Shown here in pieces: positions 28,846-28,986 of a stretch of 28,986 nucleotides of DNA. The DNA is from JACJYC01 sp964558465 (GTDB lineage: Bacteria > Bacteroidota > Bacteroidia > Chitinophagales > Saprospiraceae). How positions within the stretch are numbered: position 1 is the stretch's first letter; each line of letters starts with the position of its first letter. The notes beneath the pieces are model-generated. The model was not told the origin of the DNA. It saw only the letters and a list, made by a program, of their open reading frames with translations, and did not search any database. The DNA lies in assembly GCA_964558465.1 (NCBI GenBank), contig CAZLEF010000093.1, forward strand, positions 1-28,986. The letters run 5' to 3'. Made by a program: the position numbers and the translations under genes.

Positions 28846-28986
28846 TCAATTGTTGATTTGGTGATTTGTTGATTTGTTGATTCGATGGGCGCCGTTCCAA
28901 TCGAATCAATCGAATCAATCGACCACGCCGAGGCGTGGCGAACCAATCGAACCAATCGAACCAATCGAACCAATCGAACCAATCGA
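28846..28986. repeat. TTGATTTG and CGAATCAAT/CGAACCAAT arrays at window end
   Basis: TTGTTGATTTG units, then GGGCGCCGTTCCAAT (28887-28901), CGAATCAAT units, a CCACGCC-GA-GGCGTGG hairpin (28922-28937) and CGAACCAAT units that run to the window edge. The order copies the gap at 23144-23367, and the GGCGTGGCGAACC hairpin copies the one at 77-98. Confidence 0.8.

Overview
The window looks like a chromosomal segment of a member of the Bacteroidota, probably the Saprospiraceae/Lewinella side of the phylum. This is an inference from three things. The promoters carry the Bacteroidota -7 element TAnnTTTG. The gene content is typical (DUF6089 and PorT-like barrels, YCF48-type secreted repeat protein, GbsR regulator, GNAT-nitrilase fusion). 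The gaps between genes are full of short 7-9 bp tandem repeats. No rRNA, tRNA, CRISPR array, IS element or phage gene was seen.

Region 1 (1-8.5 kb) is a sulfide/persulfide oxidation island. It holds two CstB-like persulfide dioxygenase-rhodanese fusions, a thioredoxin, a split YeeE/YedE sulfur-compound transporter pair, a Crp/Fnr regulator, a DUF1641 protein and a type II sulfide:quinone oxidoreductase. A divergent Hsp20 gene follows. Expected flow: SQR oxidises sulfide to a persulfide, the CstB-like enzymes turn persulfide into sulfite/thiosulfate, and YeeE/YedE moves sulfur species across the membrane. The main new observation is a set of GTGA-N6-TCAC palindromes placed about 30 bp upstream of the -7 element at four promoters: both cstB-like genes, the DUF1641-SQR pair and hsp20. 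This is class II activator geometry, so the island-encoded Crp/Fnr protein probably controls all of them. That protein has a three-cysteine cluster where a CRP would bind cAMP.

Region 2 (8.5-12.8 kb) has an AGE-family epimerase-like lipoprotein, a membrane protein with an EAD11-like N-terminal domain and two SH3-like domains outside the membrane, an aldo/keto reductase, and an AT-rich DUF2281/PIN (VapBC-like) toxin-antitoxin pair whose toxin is frameshifted.

Region 3 (12.8-20.5 kb) has a secreted GH65-family protein, a secreted subtilase, a DUF6089 outer-membrane protein, a small unknown protein, and an overlapping pair of an NRDE Ntn-hydrolase-like protein and an uncharacterised ATP-grasp enzyme.

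Region 4 (20.5-29 kb) has feoAB behind a perfect DtxR-like palindrome, a beta-carbonic anhydrase divergent from a GbsR/MarR regulator, a GNAT-nitrilase fusion, a PorT-like barrel, a YCF48-like secreted protein and a MerR regulator. Repeat-rich gaps, including a CGAATCAAT array seen at three places, separate the genes.
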